Assembly: GCA_009792885.1 (NCBI GenBank)
Contig: WMCF01000018.1
Coordinates: 6,106,050-6,170,049 of the forward strand
Direction of reading: 5' to 3'
DNA from: Eremophila alpestris peregrina
Lineage: Eukaryota; Chordata; Aves; Passeriformes; Alaudidae
Length of the DNA stretch: 64,000 nucleotides
In this document: piece after piece, positions 26,001 to 63,470 of the stretch
Layout: every line of letters starts with the position of its first letter
Position numbering within the stretch: the first letter of the stretch is position 1
Program-made: the position numbers and the translations under genes
Notes under the pieces: generated by a model
What the model was told of the DNA's origin: nothing
Database searches by the model: none
The model's input: the letters and a program-made list of their open reading frames with translations, nothing else

Positions 26001-26394
26001 GGACAGACGTGTGCAAGGCATGGACAGAATTTATCCCAACGCCAATGGTTTGGGAAACTAAAACCAACCAGGTCTGTGTCAGGTAAGTGGCAGGACTGAA
26101 GAACAGAAACCCTGGGGGAAGACAAGAGTAGTAAAAGCAGCTGCAGACAAAAAGAAAACACCATTTCCCTGAAGGCAGCTCGGGAGGTGAGTGTGGCACG
26201 GGCAGTATTCACAGAGCAGCAGGAACGAGAATTTGAGCCAACAACTGCCCAGAGGAAATCAGTGGCTGAGGAGGTACAAAGGAATTAAACTTTCCATTGC
26301 AGACACACGTGCTCATGAGCATTTCCAGGATGCCTCTCTTAAACATTTGGGTTTGGATACTTTTCTGAAATCCACAGGAGGATTTTTTTTGCGG

Positions 26395-26409
26395 CCCCCT
26401 CCCCCCCCC
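26395..26409. repeat. C-rich homopolymer run
   Basis: Fourteen C in 15 bases (five C, one T, nine C). The complementary G tract could form a quadruplex. Confidence 0.85.
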
Positions 26410-26428
26410 AACCACAAGCAGCTGTGAG

Positions 26429-26473
26429 CTGGGGTGGGGCTGCACCCTGGGGTGGGGCTGCACCCTGGGGTGG
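26429..26473. repeat. 18-bp tandem repeat, 2.5 copies
   Basis: The unit CTGGGGTGGGGCTGCACC is repeated twice without mismatch, followed by half a unit. It supplies six GGGG or near-GGGG blocks within 45 bp. It creates the repeated RVQPHP-like segment in a chance frame on the opposite strand. Confidence 0.95.
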
Positions 26474-28700
26474 CTTTGCAGGGTCCCTGCGGGGCTCAGT
26501 CCTGGCTGCAGGGGCAGGGATGGATTTGCACAGCCTGAAAATGCCTCTGGCTGCCGGGGCAGACATTGGGCATTCATCATGGAGACCCACAGCCTGTCCT
26601 GCCAGTCCAGGGTGTAGGGCCACCAAAACTGAATGGGAACGTTTACATTATTCTCTCACAGCACTTTGGTTAGCAAAGAGAAAGAAGAAATGTGGTCTCA
26701 GCTATATTTTTTTTTCCTTCAGGGAAGGGAAGTATTTTTTCATCTTGGAGCAAAGCCTTTACTAAGTTATGAAAATTTTCTAACAAACCCCATGTTTTCA
26801 TAAATGAAAACTTCCATTAAAAACTCCTGTTTCCAGGGTTCCAGTGTTTCCAGTTTTCCTGTTCCTGTTTCCTCTAACAGGCCCATAGCCTTGCTGCCAG
26901 ACTGGTGTGACTGCATCTTGCTATGCCTGCATAAGCCACATGTGCTGTCACTGCACTTTACTTACAACTATCAGCAACGTTTATTTCTCCAGCCTGACAA
27001 AGCCAGTGCATCCACAGGAGAGACACAAAGTCAGGATGCTGCCTAACATTTTGGGATGTGGCAAAGACCCATTTTGATTTGGAAATGCTGAGCCACAGGA
27101 AGAATGATAATTAGGTCTGTGATGGGACAGGCAACTCCAGACACTGCTTTTTTTCACCGAATGGTGATAACAATAGTTGGGAGAGGTGGAAATACTCCCT
27201 CTGCCCAGGGATCACAACTGGGAGAAAAAAAGGCAAATTCTGAACAAGCTGTTAAGAGAAGCCTATAAATAGGTTCTGTCTCTGCAGATGATTCTGTGCA
27301 GAGTGTACTTCCATGAGCCTTGGGCTAAAGAGAAAGGCTCTGGGGGTGGATGTAGTGCCAGGGGCAGAAGTTGACAGTCTGGGCTGTGCCAGGATAAGGA
27401 GGAGCTTGGGAGGCCTGTGGCTTTTAGGCTTGAGCTGCTGTCTCATTGGAGGGCCCCTCTCTGTGGTCATTGTCCATGGCTTTCCAAGGGAAGCTCCTGC
27501 ATCAGGAGAAGCCCAGGGTGGCTCAGAGCTTCTCAGTGTCTGTGGCACTTCAGGACAGATCCAGTCCCTGCAGCAGGGAGCTGCTGTGGGAGCTGCCTCC
27601 TGCTGCCCTTCCCATCCCTGACTGGAGGGAAAGAAACTCCAGGGCCTGGGGGCTTTCCTTGCAAGTGCAGCATTGCCCCCACCCAAATTTGCCAGGGAGA
27701 AGCAGCAGGAACACTGCTGGTGGGAAGGGCTGGGCAGTGCTGGACTCTGGCTCAGCCCAGCACCAACTCCCCACAGCTCAGCCAGCGTGGAGCAGCTCCT
27801 GCTGAGGCACACACTGGCTCTGTGGAGCCCAGGGTTAAAATGCTGCTGTCTCCAGCATCAGTGGGAAAACACAACAAGCAATTGCATGACTGAGCTGCAC
27901 ATCCTGCCTTTCTTTGGGGCAAAACTAAAAGGCTTTCCAGCCCTTGAGGTCTTTACAGACTTGTGAAAAGACAGGAGAAGGCTCTGTCACTTAGACAAGT
28001 GTTGTGTCAGCCAAAGAAATTCTCTCTCCAGCACATAAGCCACGCATGGCAGAGTTTCTGGCTGTGCTTCTCCTTTGGGAAGGAGCCAGTGTTGCTGCTC
28101 CTCGGTGGGGCTGAGCTGCAGGGCTGGCAGCAGGGGATGTCCCTGCCTGTGCCTTGGGGTTTGGAGGCTTCATTCTGCCAGAGGGGTGGTCCATGCTAGA
28201 TAAAACCCTTTCTCCTGCTGACAGGGACTCCCAGAGCTGCTGTGTGCAAGGCACTGGGTTCCTTTTCACTTGTAATGAAGCCATTTTTCACCTTGAAGGC
28301 TCTGTTACAAGGGGCAAAAGCACATTGCTGTGGCCAAGCATGGTGGGACCATGGCTCAAAACTGGCCCAGTGCAGAGGTGGCTCCCACAGCTCCCATGGG
28401 AGGGAGAGCAGGAGAGAGGCAGAAGATGGAATGTGGCAGCAAGTGGGGCCCCAAGCTACCTACAGTGGCTATCTGCAAAAGCTACCTTTCCTGTTAGTGA
28501 AGTAGTTAAAAATGAAAGTGCTCTGGCTTTATTAATAAACATTGCTTTCTTCTGCAGAGGTCCTTTTCCAAGCACTAGTAAAGCAGTTTGTGTAACTGGA
28601 TTCACAGTGTCTTCTGATGCAGAGCTCAGTTTATTTTTAGATCCCTCTCCAGGGTAAATCCTATTTCCATTGAAGCTTCACGCCAGCTTGGTTTTCACTC

Positions 28701-30949
28701 AGGGAGTTTACAGCAACTGGCCGGTGGCTTTGTAAACAAACACATCCCTCTGCCTTTTAGCATGGAGTGTTCTGGCTCTCCTGGCATTGCTTCTGAATAA
28801 TCTTCAATTATCAGCCCCCTTCTCTGTACAAATTATCTACAAAGTAGATGCTGCGCTTAATTTCAGCCTCTTCATTGTTGTTTGCCACCCCTGAAGGGAT
28901 GAAACATTCCTTCTACACCTCATTAGTGGCTCCAGGTTAGTGGGGCTGGAGAGTTCTGGGGCAGGCATGGCCATGGGGAGCAGGAGGGACAATTCAGAGT
29001 TAATTTTCTCTTGGTTCTCTTTCTTTTTTCTGATTTTACAATTTTGAACCTCTAGTAACCAGTATTTCTTTTTCAAGAAGCATTACTAAGAGTCTATTGT
29101 ACTTTTAAAGCTTTTGACATCTGGAAATAGGTTTTATTAAGTTAAAATATGGGGTTTAAAAGGTCCAAGATAGTTGGTTTTATTCCTTTGACATTACCTA
29201 TAATCATCTCCCTGTTAACCCCCAGCAATATTCTAGTAGTCTCTCAAATGGATGGACCTTTCTACTTGCAAATGCATTTCCTTAACATGAAACAACACAA
29301 GAAGGGCCCCTCTGGTTTAGATACCCCCCTGAATCTGATTTAGGAAAGCATTTGAGAAGCATATGCACAGATCACATATGTACTCTCACTCAGGGAGGCT
29401 AAAATGGACAGGGTGGCCCCTAACTACCAGTAACAAATCCCAAACATATTTCACATACTTGCTCATTTAAGATTGTGAAAGGCAAACGAGCCGTGAGCTG
29501 GGCAGCTCACTCCACCTAAAGGAAGCAGGAGGCAGAAACCACAGCTCTTCTTTATTCAAATAAAGGAATAGCCCGAGTTTAAAAATTAATAACAATTAAT
29601 TGATTCATGACAAAAACAACAATAGTAATAGGAAAAGCCAACAATAAAATGTTTAACCCTTTAAGACTGATGCTCTAGGACCACCACCTGCAGTGGTGAT
29701 GCTGCAGGAACTCAGAGAAACCCCCACTCACCCTGAGATTCCTGATGGAAGGAGACTTGCAGAGCTGGGGCAGTGCAAGGACAGCTCTGCTGGCAGGGAC
29801 AGGGATGGAGTGCAGCAGCTCACAGACCATCCGTGGTGCACACTGCAGGGGGGAGGCTGCCTTGGCATGTCCAAAGATCTGTTGGTCCCCACACTGGCTG
29901 CAGCTGGTTACTGGTAAATGCACATGGGGAGGGGAGTGAGGAGCATTTTACTGGGGCTTTTTGCAGTTGGAGTTCTGGTGAGCAATGCTGAGCTTGAAAA
30001 GTGACACAGTCATCAAAAAGGGAAAATGCCCTGGGGCGGGAGCTGAAGGGAGGTTCTGCTCATTCCTGATCCTGCTCATTCCTGATCCTGCTTTGCCAGC
30101 TTATGTGATTCCCTGTGCTGGCTGTTGATATTTAATTGAGTTTCATCCAGATGAAGGAATAAAATTTGGCTCGTGTAAGAACAGAACTGTTTGGATAGGG
30201 AAATAACAAAAGAGACTTTGAAGGATCCTGGGGACTTGCAGGTCTTGCCAGGTCGTCATTTCCAGGGGGAAATTCTGAATTGCCACACTGAAACCAACTC
30301 CCAGAGTGTCTCTACTGCAGCCCTGAAGTCCTGGTGGAGCCCCAGGATGACCCACTCTGCCTTTGGCTGGTCCCCACGTGGCCCTTTCTCTTGGGTGGCT
30401 GCAGGATGTGCTCCATGGACCCTTGGCCACCTCACTGGCACCGAGTGGTGGCTTCACAAGGGAGTGGGACATTCAGGGCTTGGCAGGAGAAACCCCACTG
30501 CACTCAGGTGAGGCTGGGCTCCTGCAGTCTGCAGAGGGAATTACTGCATCCATAAAACACACCACAGGCAAGGCCCAGGGTGGGTGAGGGGGTGAGGGAG
30601 GAGGCAGAGTGGGGCCTCTGGTGAGGGGAAGCACAGGGTGAAGTGGGGCTGAGCCCCAGCCTGGCTGCTGCTGCTGCAGGATCTAAAACCAGGACTTGAT
30701 GGGTGCAAGCCCAGCATGGGCTGAAAGGACTCAGTGTTGGTGCAGAGAGCCAAGCTGGATGCTGAAGCCCTTCCATGGCCCTGCTGGCTCCCCTGGAGTC
30801 AGGAACAAGGTTCCTGGGAGTTCAGGCACAGCTCCCCATGCACAGCCCCATCTCCCTTGGGGAGGACAAGTACCAACAGCAGCCTCATGCCTGCCCACCC
30901 CAGGATGGAACAACTGGCCAAAATCAACACACACACATTCAGTGAGAGT
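28701..30949. other. intergenic, downstream of ZMYND11 3' end
   Basis: Mixed composition, with GC-richer sequence at about 29.7-30.9 kb. It holds a 16-bp direct duplication (30059-30090) and a near-perfect 18-bp palindrome (29493-29510, GTGAGCTG-GG-CAGCTCAC). No gene is supported. Confidence 0.65.
30059..30090. repeat. 16-bp tandem duplication
   Basis: Two adjacent copies of a CATTCCTGATCCTGCT-type unit. It is a small local duplication in intergenic DNA. Confidence 0.8.
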
Positions 30950-30970
30950 TTTTTTTTTTTTTTAAATACA

Positions 30971-30976
30971 TTTATT
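30971..30976 (-). promoter_or_regulatory. distal polyadenylation signal (ZMYND11)
   Basis: TTTATT on the + strand, read as AATAAA on the gene strand, with no further signal before the GC-richer intergenic DNA. An A-run on the gene strand (30949-30963) follows 8 bases later, where cleavage would be expected. Confidence 0.6.
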
Positions 30977-32258
30977 AACCAATGTTAACACATTAAATGA
31001 CTCTATATATTGCTAGTCAGAGCAGCTTACAAAATGCCAGAATGCATCATAAACTGGACAGCCACAATGAATAATTACAATGTGCATAGTGGCTAAGCTC
31101 AACACTTTAATATAGCTTTATGATTTGCAGAAAAATTAATTTTAAATCATGGTTCCTAAAACAATCAATTGTAATTTTACCTAAAACTTATACAAAACCA
31201 GGCCACAATTTTTTTTGTTGTTTTTGTTTTTTTTTTCTTTAAAACACACAGGTTTCACACTGTAGTAACTTGGAAATGTGCAACCGTGTCAACAGAGACA
31301 AAAAAGCCAAAGTAACACGAATCTTACTTTCATGCAGCTATCAGTTAAATATTACATATTCTGGAATGATTTTACACCAAAAATATTTCCACAATACTTG
31401 CTTTCATAGGGGTGGATCGAAGTTTTGGAACTTGTAAAGTAATCGAACAAGATTGATTTTTAGTTGTGAAGTGTTTTACAGTCACAACACAGAGGTGACA
31501 AAAGTTAATTACACATTTATCAGGCAATAATGCAGCTGTGGTAATACAAGTTACCATCTACTTACTGTTTTTTTGAATCAACTTACCACTTAATTTCTGC
31601 AACATATTGGGCATTATTTGGCAGTATCTAGTCAATTAACTTACATCACCACTGTAAGTAAAAAAGGTCAGGATTTCAGTGGTAGTTCACAGAAGTCTTA
31701 GTTATATTTTTGTCTTTACAATGACCCTGACAAATCCTAGAGAAAACTTTTTAAAAGGCTTTCCTCCTGATTCTTCAGCTTCCATCGTTCCATCATGTAA
31801 TTGCTTTCAATAAATATCAAAGATCTAAATAAATATTTACAAATTATTCCTCTAACTTCTCAAAAAATAGCTGGATGATTAATGGGCATATGACTCAGTC
31901 TAAGACCAATCTTTGAAAGAAACTAAAATGTGGAGACACTTTAAAAGAAAAGCTATTTAAGTAAGCTTTACATCTATTTAAAAAATTGTCTCTGAACATG
32001 GATGCAATTCATATATCTATATATAAAACAAACAAAAAGAAAATCATTTTTCAACTATCGATCCATTCCTATTGGTAATGCTTCTTAATCCAGACATTCC
32101 GCAAAATACAGACTTTTTACAAATCACGGCATCTTTAATACAAGAAAATTAACATGCATTATTCTTCATTCTGAGTACAGTGATGGAGCTCATTATTAGG
32201 CAATGACCCATTACTACAAACATAACGGCTTCTGTGAAACTTAAGTGCTTTTTCTCCT

Positions 32259-32264
32259 TTTATT
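32259..32264 (-). promoter_or_regulatory. possible proximal polyadenylation signal (ZMYND11)
   Basis: An AATAAA complement about 1.0 kb after the stop codon. It would give a shorter 3' UTR. Usage is unknown. Confidence 0.35.
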
Positions 32265-33268
32265 ATCAGTTACAATGGACCAGGTGACACCAGATCAGAG
32301 GAGGTCAAATGACATTGAATTGGGGAGGCTGAAGGAGGGGGGTGCAATAAAGTAATTTGTATGCCTCAAAATTCCGAGTATGAATAAAGGTAGTTGGGTT
32401 TTTTTGTTTGTCTGTTGTTTGTTTTTTAAATTTTTTTTGGCTTTTCTTATTCTTGTTATAAGCACTCATGTTAGAACAAAGACGAAATGTGCAAACTTCA
32501 AAATTTAAATATTCATTTTTTCTCTAAGATCCAGCTCAGTAAAAGATTACCCCAGTTCCCTGTGATTTTAAACTACAAGATCAAAGCTAATATTTTGTTA
32601 TAAAAGTTATATATTGAAAAGAAATAATGAAAATAAAACACAGTTGGGAAATATTTAAGAAAAAATACGCAGGACTAGCACCTGCTGTGTTAACCCTGTT
32701 CCCTAAATTCAATCATGTACCCACTGGTATAACCAATAGATAATGCCTTTAAACAGTAAAATTAAGCTGAACAAAACCAGCTCAACAAGGTTAAGAAATA
32801 AATGTTACATCAAGGTAGTATGCTTCGTTTTTCTGAAACAGTTCTGTACTTCTTACATTCAGAACTCGTTTTTAAATGTTCCTTTTGTTAAACTTGCATC
32901 ATTTTTTTTGTTTTCAGATCCGCTGTTTTTAAAGATTAAAATCTCTGTAAAACCTAAAAATGCCTTAAAATTTGCTGAAAACGCAACAAATCCTCTAGTT
33001 TAAAATTATTTGAAGTAACCTGCTCCCACAGGTGTTCAATACCTTTTGCCGACAAAATTTTGGAGGAGCGTTTTGAACAGAAGACTGAAATAACTGTGCA
33101 AAATTTCTTTTACGAAAAGCGTTTAAAGGCTGGTGCAAAATGGGAAGCAAATTCTAAACAATTTTGGCTTTTTTTTTTCTTTTTTTAAATTTTTTTTTGG
33201 GAAACAAAAACCGCTCTGTCTGAGAATAGCAATCATTGGGGTGGTGCTCTAGGGGAGGAGCAGCTCTT

Positions 33269-58936
<25,668 letters not shown>

Positions 58937-61324
58937 CTACAAAAAATACAAAATAATTTGGTATGACATTCTGTCAAAATCTGCAGGAACTAAGAACAAA
59001 ATTGATATGTCTTGAAATCCAGCAGCAATTAGACATTATAAACATTTTTAAGAAGTGTATAATGTTTAAAAAACAGGGGAAAACCTACGTGCTTAAAGAT
59101 CTTCATCAATTTAATACACACTAATTCCAATAGAATATGAATGCCAAGTTTTAATTTTTTCAAGTGCCTGATTAGTTACAATTTCAAATATGAGCTCTGT
59201 CCACAGTGAAAAGTGGGTTTGTTTTCTACCTTTGTGTAAAACATTTGTTGACCTCTCTGTATTAGACTGCAAACAAAAGTTTGTGCACCTCAACAGACCA
59301 TACCAATTTTTCTTGGACTATTTCCCTTAGTTTGATTGTTACATTATATTTTCAACTGTAATTTTCTGAAGGGTGGTCCCTTCCAGTCTTTACTCTCTTA
59401 AAACTGACAACTTCTCAGCATCAAAGTGTTGAGTTACAGGAAATAAATGAAATCATGAACCAATTACTGCAAGAAATGTTTCTGCTAAGCAATCCCAATG
59501 CAATTCAGAAAATATAAAATGTTTCACTTGCCGTGCTCAATAGCACCCGGCTCATTCCTGAAATGTTCTACAGAAGACAAAGGATATGGTTCTGCTGATG
59601 CACAGATGTCTTTAATATACTCTTCCTTGAAAATTCACCCCCAACGGCCAAATTCTGACCTTTGAAACATGCACAAGCTTTGCTGAAATAAATGAGAGCA
59701 GCATGCATATAATTTGGAGGCAGAATTTTGCTCTAGGAATCTCTAGTTCTAAAACCAAGCAGAATTGCCAGTGGCCACTGTTAAATGTTTATGTTTGTTA
59801 TCTGAAATGCCACAGTTTTCTCTACACTTAGAAGACAAAGTAGCTGTCATATCTCAGATACAACTCCCAATGCCTTTTCATGTCAAATGTCACTTTTCAA
59901 TGGGTTCAGATCTCTGAAAAAAACTACTCCTATTCTTCTATAAATTATCTTGATAAAAATGTGATCAAGCAATTTCTAATGTCATGTGGTAAAGGTGGAG
60001 TTAGCAATTCCCACTGACTGCCAGAACTGGCATTTGTCTGACTTCCATTATTCTGTGCCTGGGAACTGCAGTCCTGGTGTGAGAGGTCTCCTCCAGCAGA
60101 GCAGTGTAAGAAGTGCCACACTCAAGGGGCACTTCCAGTCCCTTGTGCTGGAGAGCAGCTGTGTTGTGTGCAGAACTCATCTGACCAGAGCCCCCGTGGA
60201 CACAAGAGATTTTGGGACAGCCTCAACCCAGCCTGCCTGCACTGAAGCTGATGTACCATGGATGTTGGATTGCAGGGGCAGCAAGTTTAGAGGGGGGAAA
60301 AACTGCGCTGTGAAATCTTAAGCAGTGATTTTTTGAACTCAGAACTTTGCCTTCCTTTGTTGTGCAGATTAACAGTGCAACTTGACCTTTTGTCATTTCT
60401 CCTCACTTCATTTTATTGGCAAAATAAAATGGTGTAACACCACCAAATTTGGCTATAAAGAACACATTCTTGTTTCACCAGATCTTTCCCCTCCAAAATC
60501 TTGTGGCTGTGTACTTTGGGAGCCCTTTCATTAGGATACTTTGTAAACAACTAAAGATACTGCATTGTTGGTGTACTTGATTTGCCTGCAGACTGAGAAA
60601 AATCAGGATAAAGTAGTGTTTTGTATTTCATTTATATTAACTGTATGTATGAAATGGAAAAAAAATCAAATGGCAGTAAAGGGCCAATTAAGCAAGAAAA
60701 ATAATCAGGTTTGGTTGAATGTATATTCAGATAAAAATTAAACTGAGAAGACCCCAAGAGGTCCTGCAATTTCACCACAGAATCAGGATTCCAGGATTCT
60801 TAGTTTTTATTTGTACTATTACGTATTCATATCTCCCAGATATTCCATTGTTAAGAAATATGCTGGCAAAGAGATGTGGAATTTCATAAACATACGGAAA
60901 TATATTTGCTGGCAAGGAAAATCATATTCTCAAGCCAGAAACCACGACGTCAAATAAAAAAAAAAAAAGAACAAAAAAACCCCAGAAGAGGCTTCTTTCT
61001 GTATTCACACTGCAAAGTTTTGAAAACCTCATTATTTCTAAATACAAGGTTTTTCACAGAAAAAAAAAAAAAGTTTTACTTTAATGCAGTATATTTAGTG
61101 CATAAGTATATACAAAACATTCATTTGTGAAACATATTTGAAAAGCTAATTTAAAAAGGTTTAAAAAAAGCTACATCACCCTTGTGGACAACTGCCCTAT
61201 TGACTTCAACAGCGAGGTACTGAGGCATGACAGAGGCATTAATTTTCCCTCCAACAGCAATGAGACGTTGGTTCTCGCTGCTCTCGGTTTGCCTAAGGGC
61301 GAATGGGAGGGGAATGCGCTCCCA

Positions 61325-61385
61325 GCGCTTTATTTACTTGTTTGTTTATCTATGTATCTGTTTGTCTGTTTGTCTGTCTCTTTCC
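61325..61385. repeat. degenerate TTTG/TCTG/TATC tetranucleotide repeat
   Basis: About 60 bp of imperfect four-base units that also make a long pyrimidine-rich tract ending TCTTTCCATGCAG, a good splice-acceptor look-alike on the + strand. Confidence 0.8.
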
Positions 61386-61408
61386 ATGCAGGAGATGGGC
61401 TCAGTGTG

Positions 61409-61608
61409 GCCGTGCCCAGCCCCGGCTGCCCGCGCTCGGGCTCAGGGGCGCGGCGGGGCTGCAGTTCCCGCTCGCGCCGCCAGGTGTCGCCGGGCGCTCC
61501 CGCAAGCGGCGGCCCGAGGGGCGGCCGCGGTGACAGCGGCGACATCGGAGCGGGCAGCGGCGGCCCCGGACACGCGGGGTGTGCACCCCCAACTCGGGAC
61601 CGGGAGTG
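61409..61608. promoter_or_regulatory. intronic CpG island, candidate alternative promoter
   Basis: About 200 bp with roughly 33 CpG by hand count, against a nearly CpG-free AT-rich surrounding. It includes an Sp1-type GGGGCGG (61518-61524) overlapping GCGGCCGC. Vertebrate CpG islands of this density usually mark promoters. It lies about 2.5 kb upstream of the ZMYND11 PHD exon on the gene strand. No TATA box or defined start site is visible, so direction is unknown. Confidence 0.55.
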
Positions 61609-63406
61609 ATGTATGGATGATGGTGGTGGCTAAGAGAGTCAACTAAGCTAGCCTAATGGAAGACAGAAACGTAATAGAAAATATGACAGAATTCAAAACC
61701 ACATAGTGCAAAAATTGTTCACCTTGTTTTTTGCTGCTGTCTGGGAAAAAGGCTGCATACCGTAGGCCTTTCAAAATAAAAACAAAACAAACTTTGTATC
61801 TATACTGTAAGCCATCTGGTTATCAGGATATACACAAGGCTAGAAAGAATTCATGCACAGTGACCAGGAAATCAATCTGTTAGTTCTAACTTCTGGTTGC
61901 ATACATTTCCTCCTGCATTCCTGGAATGCTACCTGACACTTTCACCACATTTTATTTTTTTAAAATATCCCATGTATTTATATGATTAAAAGAACCCAAC
62001 ACCCATCATTCTTATCCATATACACACCCACCACCAGGCCAATTTAAAAATCATCAAGAATATTAATGACTGTTAAATAATGCACTCTCCTTGATACATA
62101 AACCTTCTCTGGGCATCTAAAAAAAAGATCCTTCGAACAAAATTTACTGCATAGGGAGTGGCCCCACCAAAAGTTAAGCAGCACCTTTGCTGCATATTAT
62201 CCAAGGTTAGGCTATCACTTTATCAATAAAACTCACAGTCCTTATTTGTGTGTAGAAGGGGACACATTTTCCCAGGGCCATCAGACTGAAGGAAGGATTT
62301 CTGCCACAGGGACTCAGTTTCCTGGCCAGGGCAGGGAAGGCCTCCAGGGTCACTGTGCTGGCAGACAAAGGGAATCCTCTGCTGGCTGCCCAAGTTCAGT
62401 GGCACCAGTGACCGGCCCCGAGAGGGAGTGGATTTGGCAGCAAAGCTGCATAACTGAGATCCAACAGGAGGCCTTCCCCTTCCTTCTGCCCTGCTGCCCG
62501 CTGCTCTCGTGGATCTATGCATCAGCAGGGCAGCAAATGAGTCTGGGGGACTGTGTGCAATAGCCAAAGAGCTCTGTTAAGCAGAGCAGGATCTTGCAAT
62601 CACATGGGTCACAAGTGGTCACTTGTTCTTTATATTCAAATCCATCAAATATTATATTATAAAGGTCACTTTGCACTGAAATAAATAGCTGAGATTTCTC
62701 AGCAACATGAGTGAAGTACTGCAACAATTTCAAAAATACATCTTAATTTATGACCAGCATTTAAGCTTACTTTTCTTTGTCATTTGTCTTAAATAGGTTG
62801 TCTTAAAGCAAATACATACATTTATTCTGGAAGTACAGAAAAATAACATGGTATAGAAAATGTCAGGCTATCCAGAACATTTGACAATTTAAATACAGAT
62901 AAACCCAACAGAAAGGAATGAATCATCATGTCGTAGCCTTTACTGTAAAATAAAATACATAGTTGTTGTCAAGGAAAGAATAATTTTAGTGCACAAAGAA
63001 AATGTCCATTATAATGCAAATGTACATGGAAAAGAAATGCTTACTCATTAGTAATGGAGATTTACTTAGCTGTAATTGAAATAAGGAATCTGTATGTTGG
63101 AGAATGTGACATCCTGCTGTACAATTAGCATACCATTAAGTAGGAGATGTGAAGCACATACTGACAGTAAAATTAACAATAACTTAGAGGTCACAATTGT
63201 AACTATTAGGTCACTTCCATACCACAGCAAGCCCATAATTATTGCAAAAAAAACCTGTTAAAACAAGTAATAAATTTTCATTTTCATATAAATTATATGT
63301 AGGCATAGCACATGAAAACAGTATTACCTCCTTTCTTAGACTTTGTCTAAAAGGACCACTTTGCCTTTTCATAATGCACATTCCATTAACATAGCTCATT
63401 TCTTAC

Positions 63407-63470
63407 CTGTTCATCTGTTTTCTCCAAGTCCCTTAATGGTAGCCCAGATACTCGGTATTAAGTCACTCTA
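63407..63470 (-). ncRNA. candidate non-coding or poison exon in ZMYND11
   Basis: On the gene strand a long pyrimidine tract (complement of 63475-63500), then TGATAG, 64 bases, and a strong ACAG|GTAAGAAAT donor. All three frames of the 64-base segment contain a stop, so it cannot be an ordinary coding exon. If spliced in between the missing 5' exons and the PHD exon it would end translation. The splice signals are seen; exon use is inferred. Confidence 0.3.

Larger units (their letters stand above)
26001..28700. other. intergenic GC-richer block without a supported gene
   Basis: Base composition rises here, and long frames are open on both strands at once, for example 27252-27812 (-, 186 codons) and 27417-27893 (+, 158 codons). 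Their conceptual proteins are Ser/Pro/Leu/Cys-rich with no domain, which fits GC-rich non-coding DNA with few stop codons. A C-run (26395-26409) and an 18-bp tandem repeat (26429-26473) mark its left part. Confidence 0.6.
30950..33268 (-). other. ZMYND11: ZMYND11 3' UTR (about 2.3 kb)
   Basis: Runs from the TGA (complement of 33269-33271) down to the AATAAA complement at 30971-30976. It is AT-rich with A/T tracts (about 33163-33200, 32397-32442 and 31209-31238) and one Pumilio-type TGTAAATA on the - strand (31834-31841). An internal AATAAA complement lies at 32259-32264. The open frame at 32743-33003 on the + strand lies antisense within the UTR and is taken as chance. Confidence 0.75.

Noticed and set aside
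26209..26580. 123-codon - strand frame with RVQPHP repeats
   Set aside because: The protein repeat is only the translation of the 18-bp DNA repeat, and the frame is not supported elsewhere.
27252..27893. Overlapping 186-codon (-) and 158-codon (+) open frames between the genes
   Set aside because: Both strands are open over the same GC-rich DNA. The products have Ser/Pro/Leu bias and no domain, and there is no splice or promoter pattern. Chance frames are more likely.
59374..59392. GGTCCCTTCCAGTCT block resembling a CR1 3' end
   Set aside because: Too short, and lacking the following octamer repeats, to call an element.
61184..61646. 141- and 139-codon + strand frames across the CpG island
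   Set aside because: Openness is explained by GC-rich, stop-poor sequence. The Ala/Arg/Gly-rich product resembles no protein. The acceptor look-alike at 61391 comes from the pyrimidine-rich repeat.
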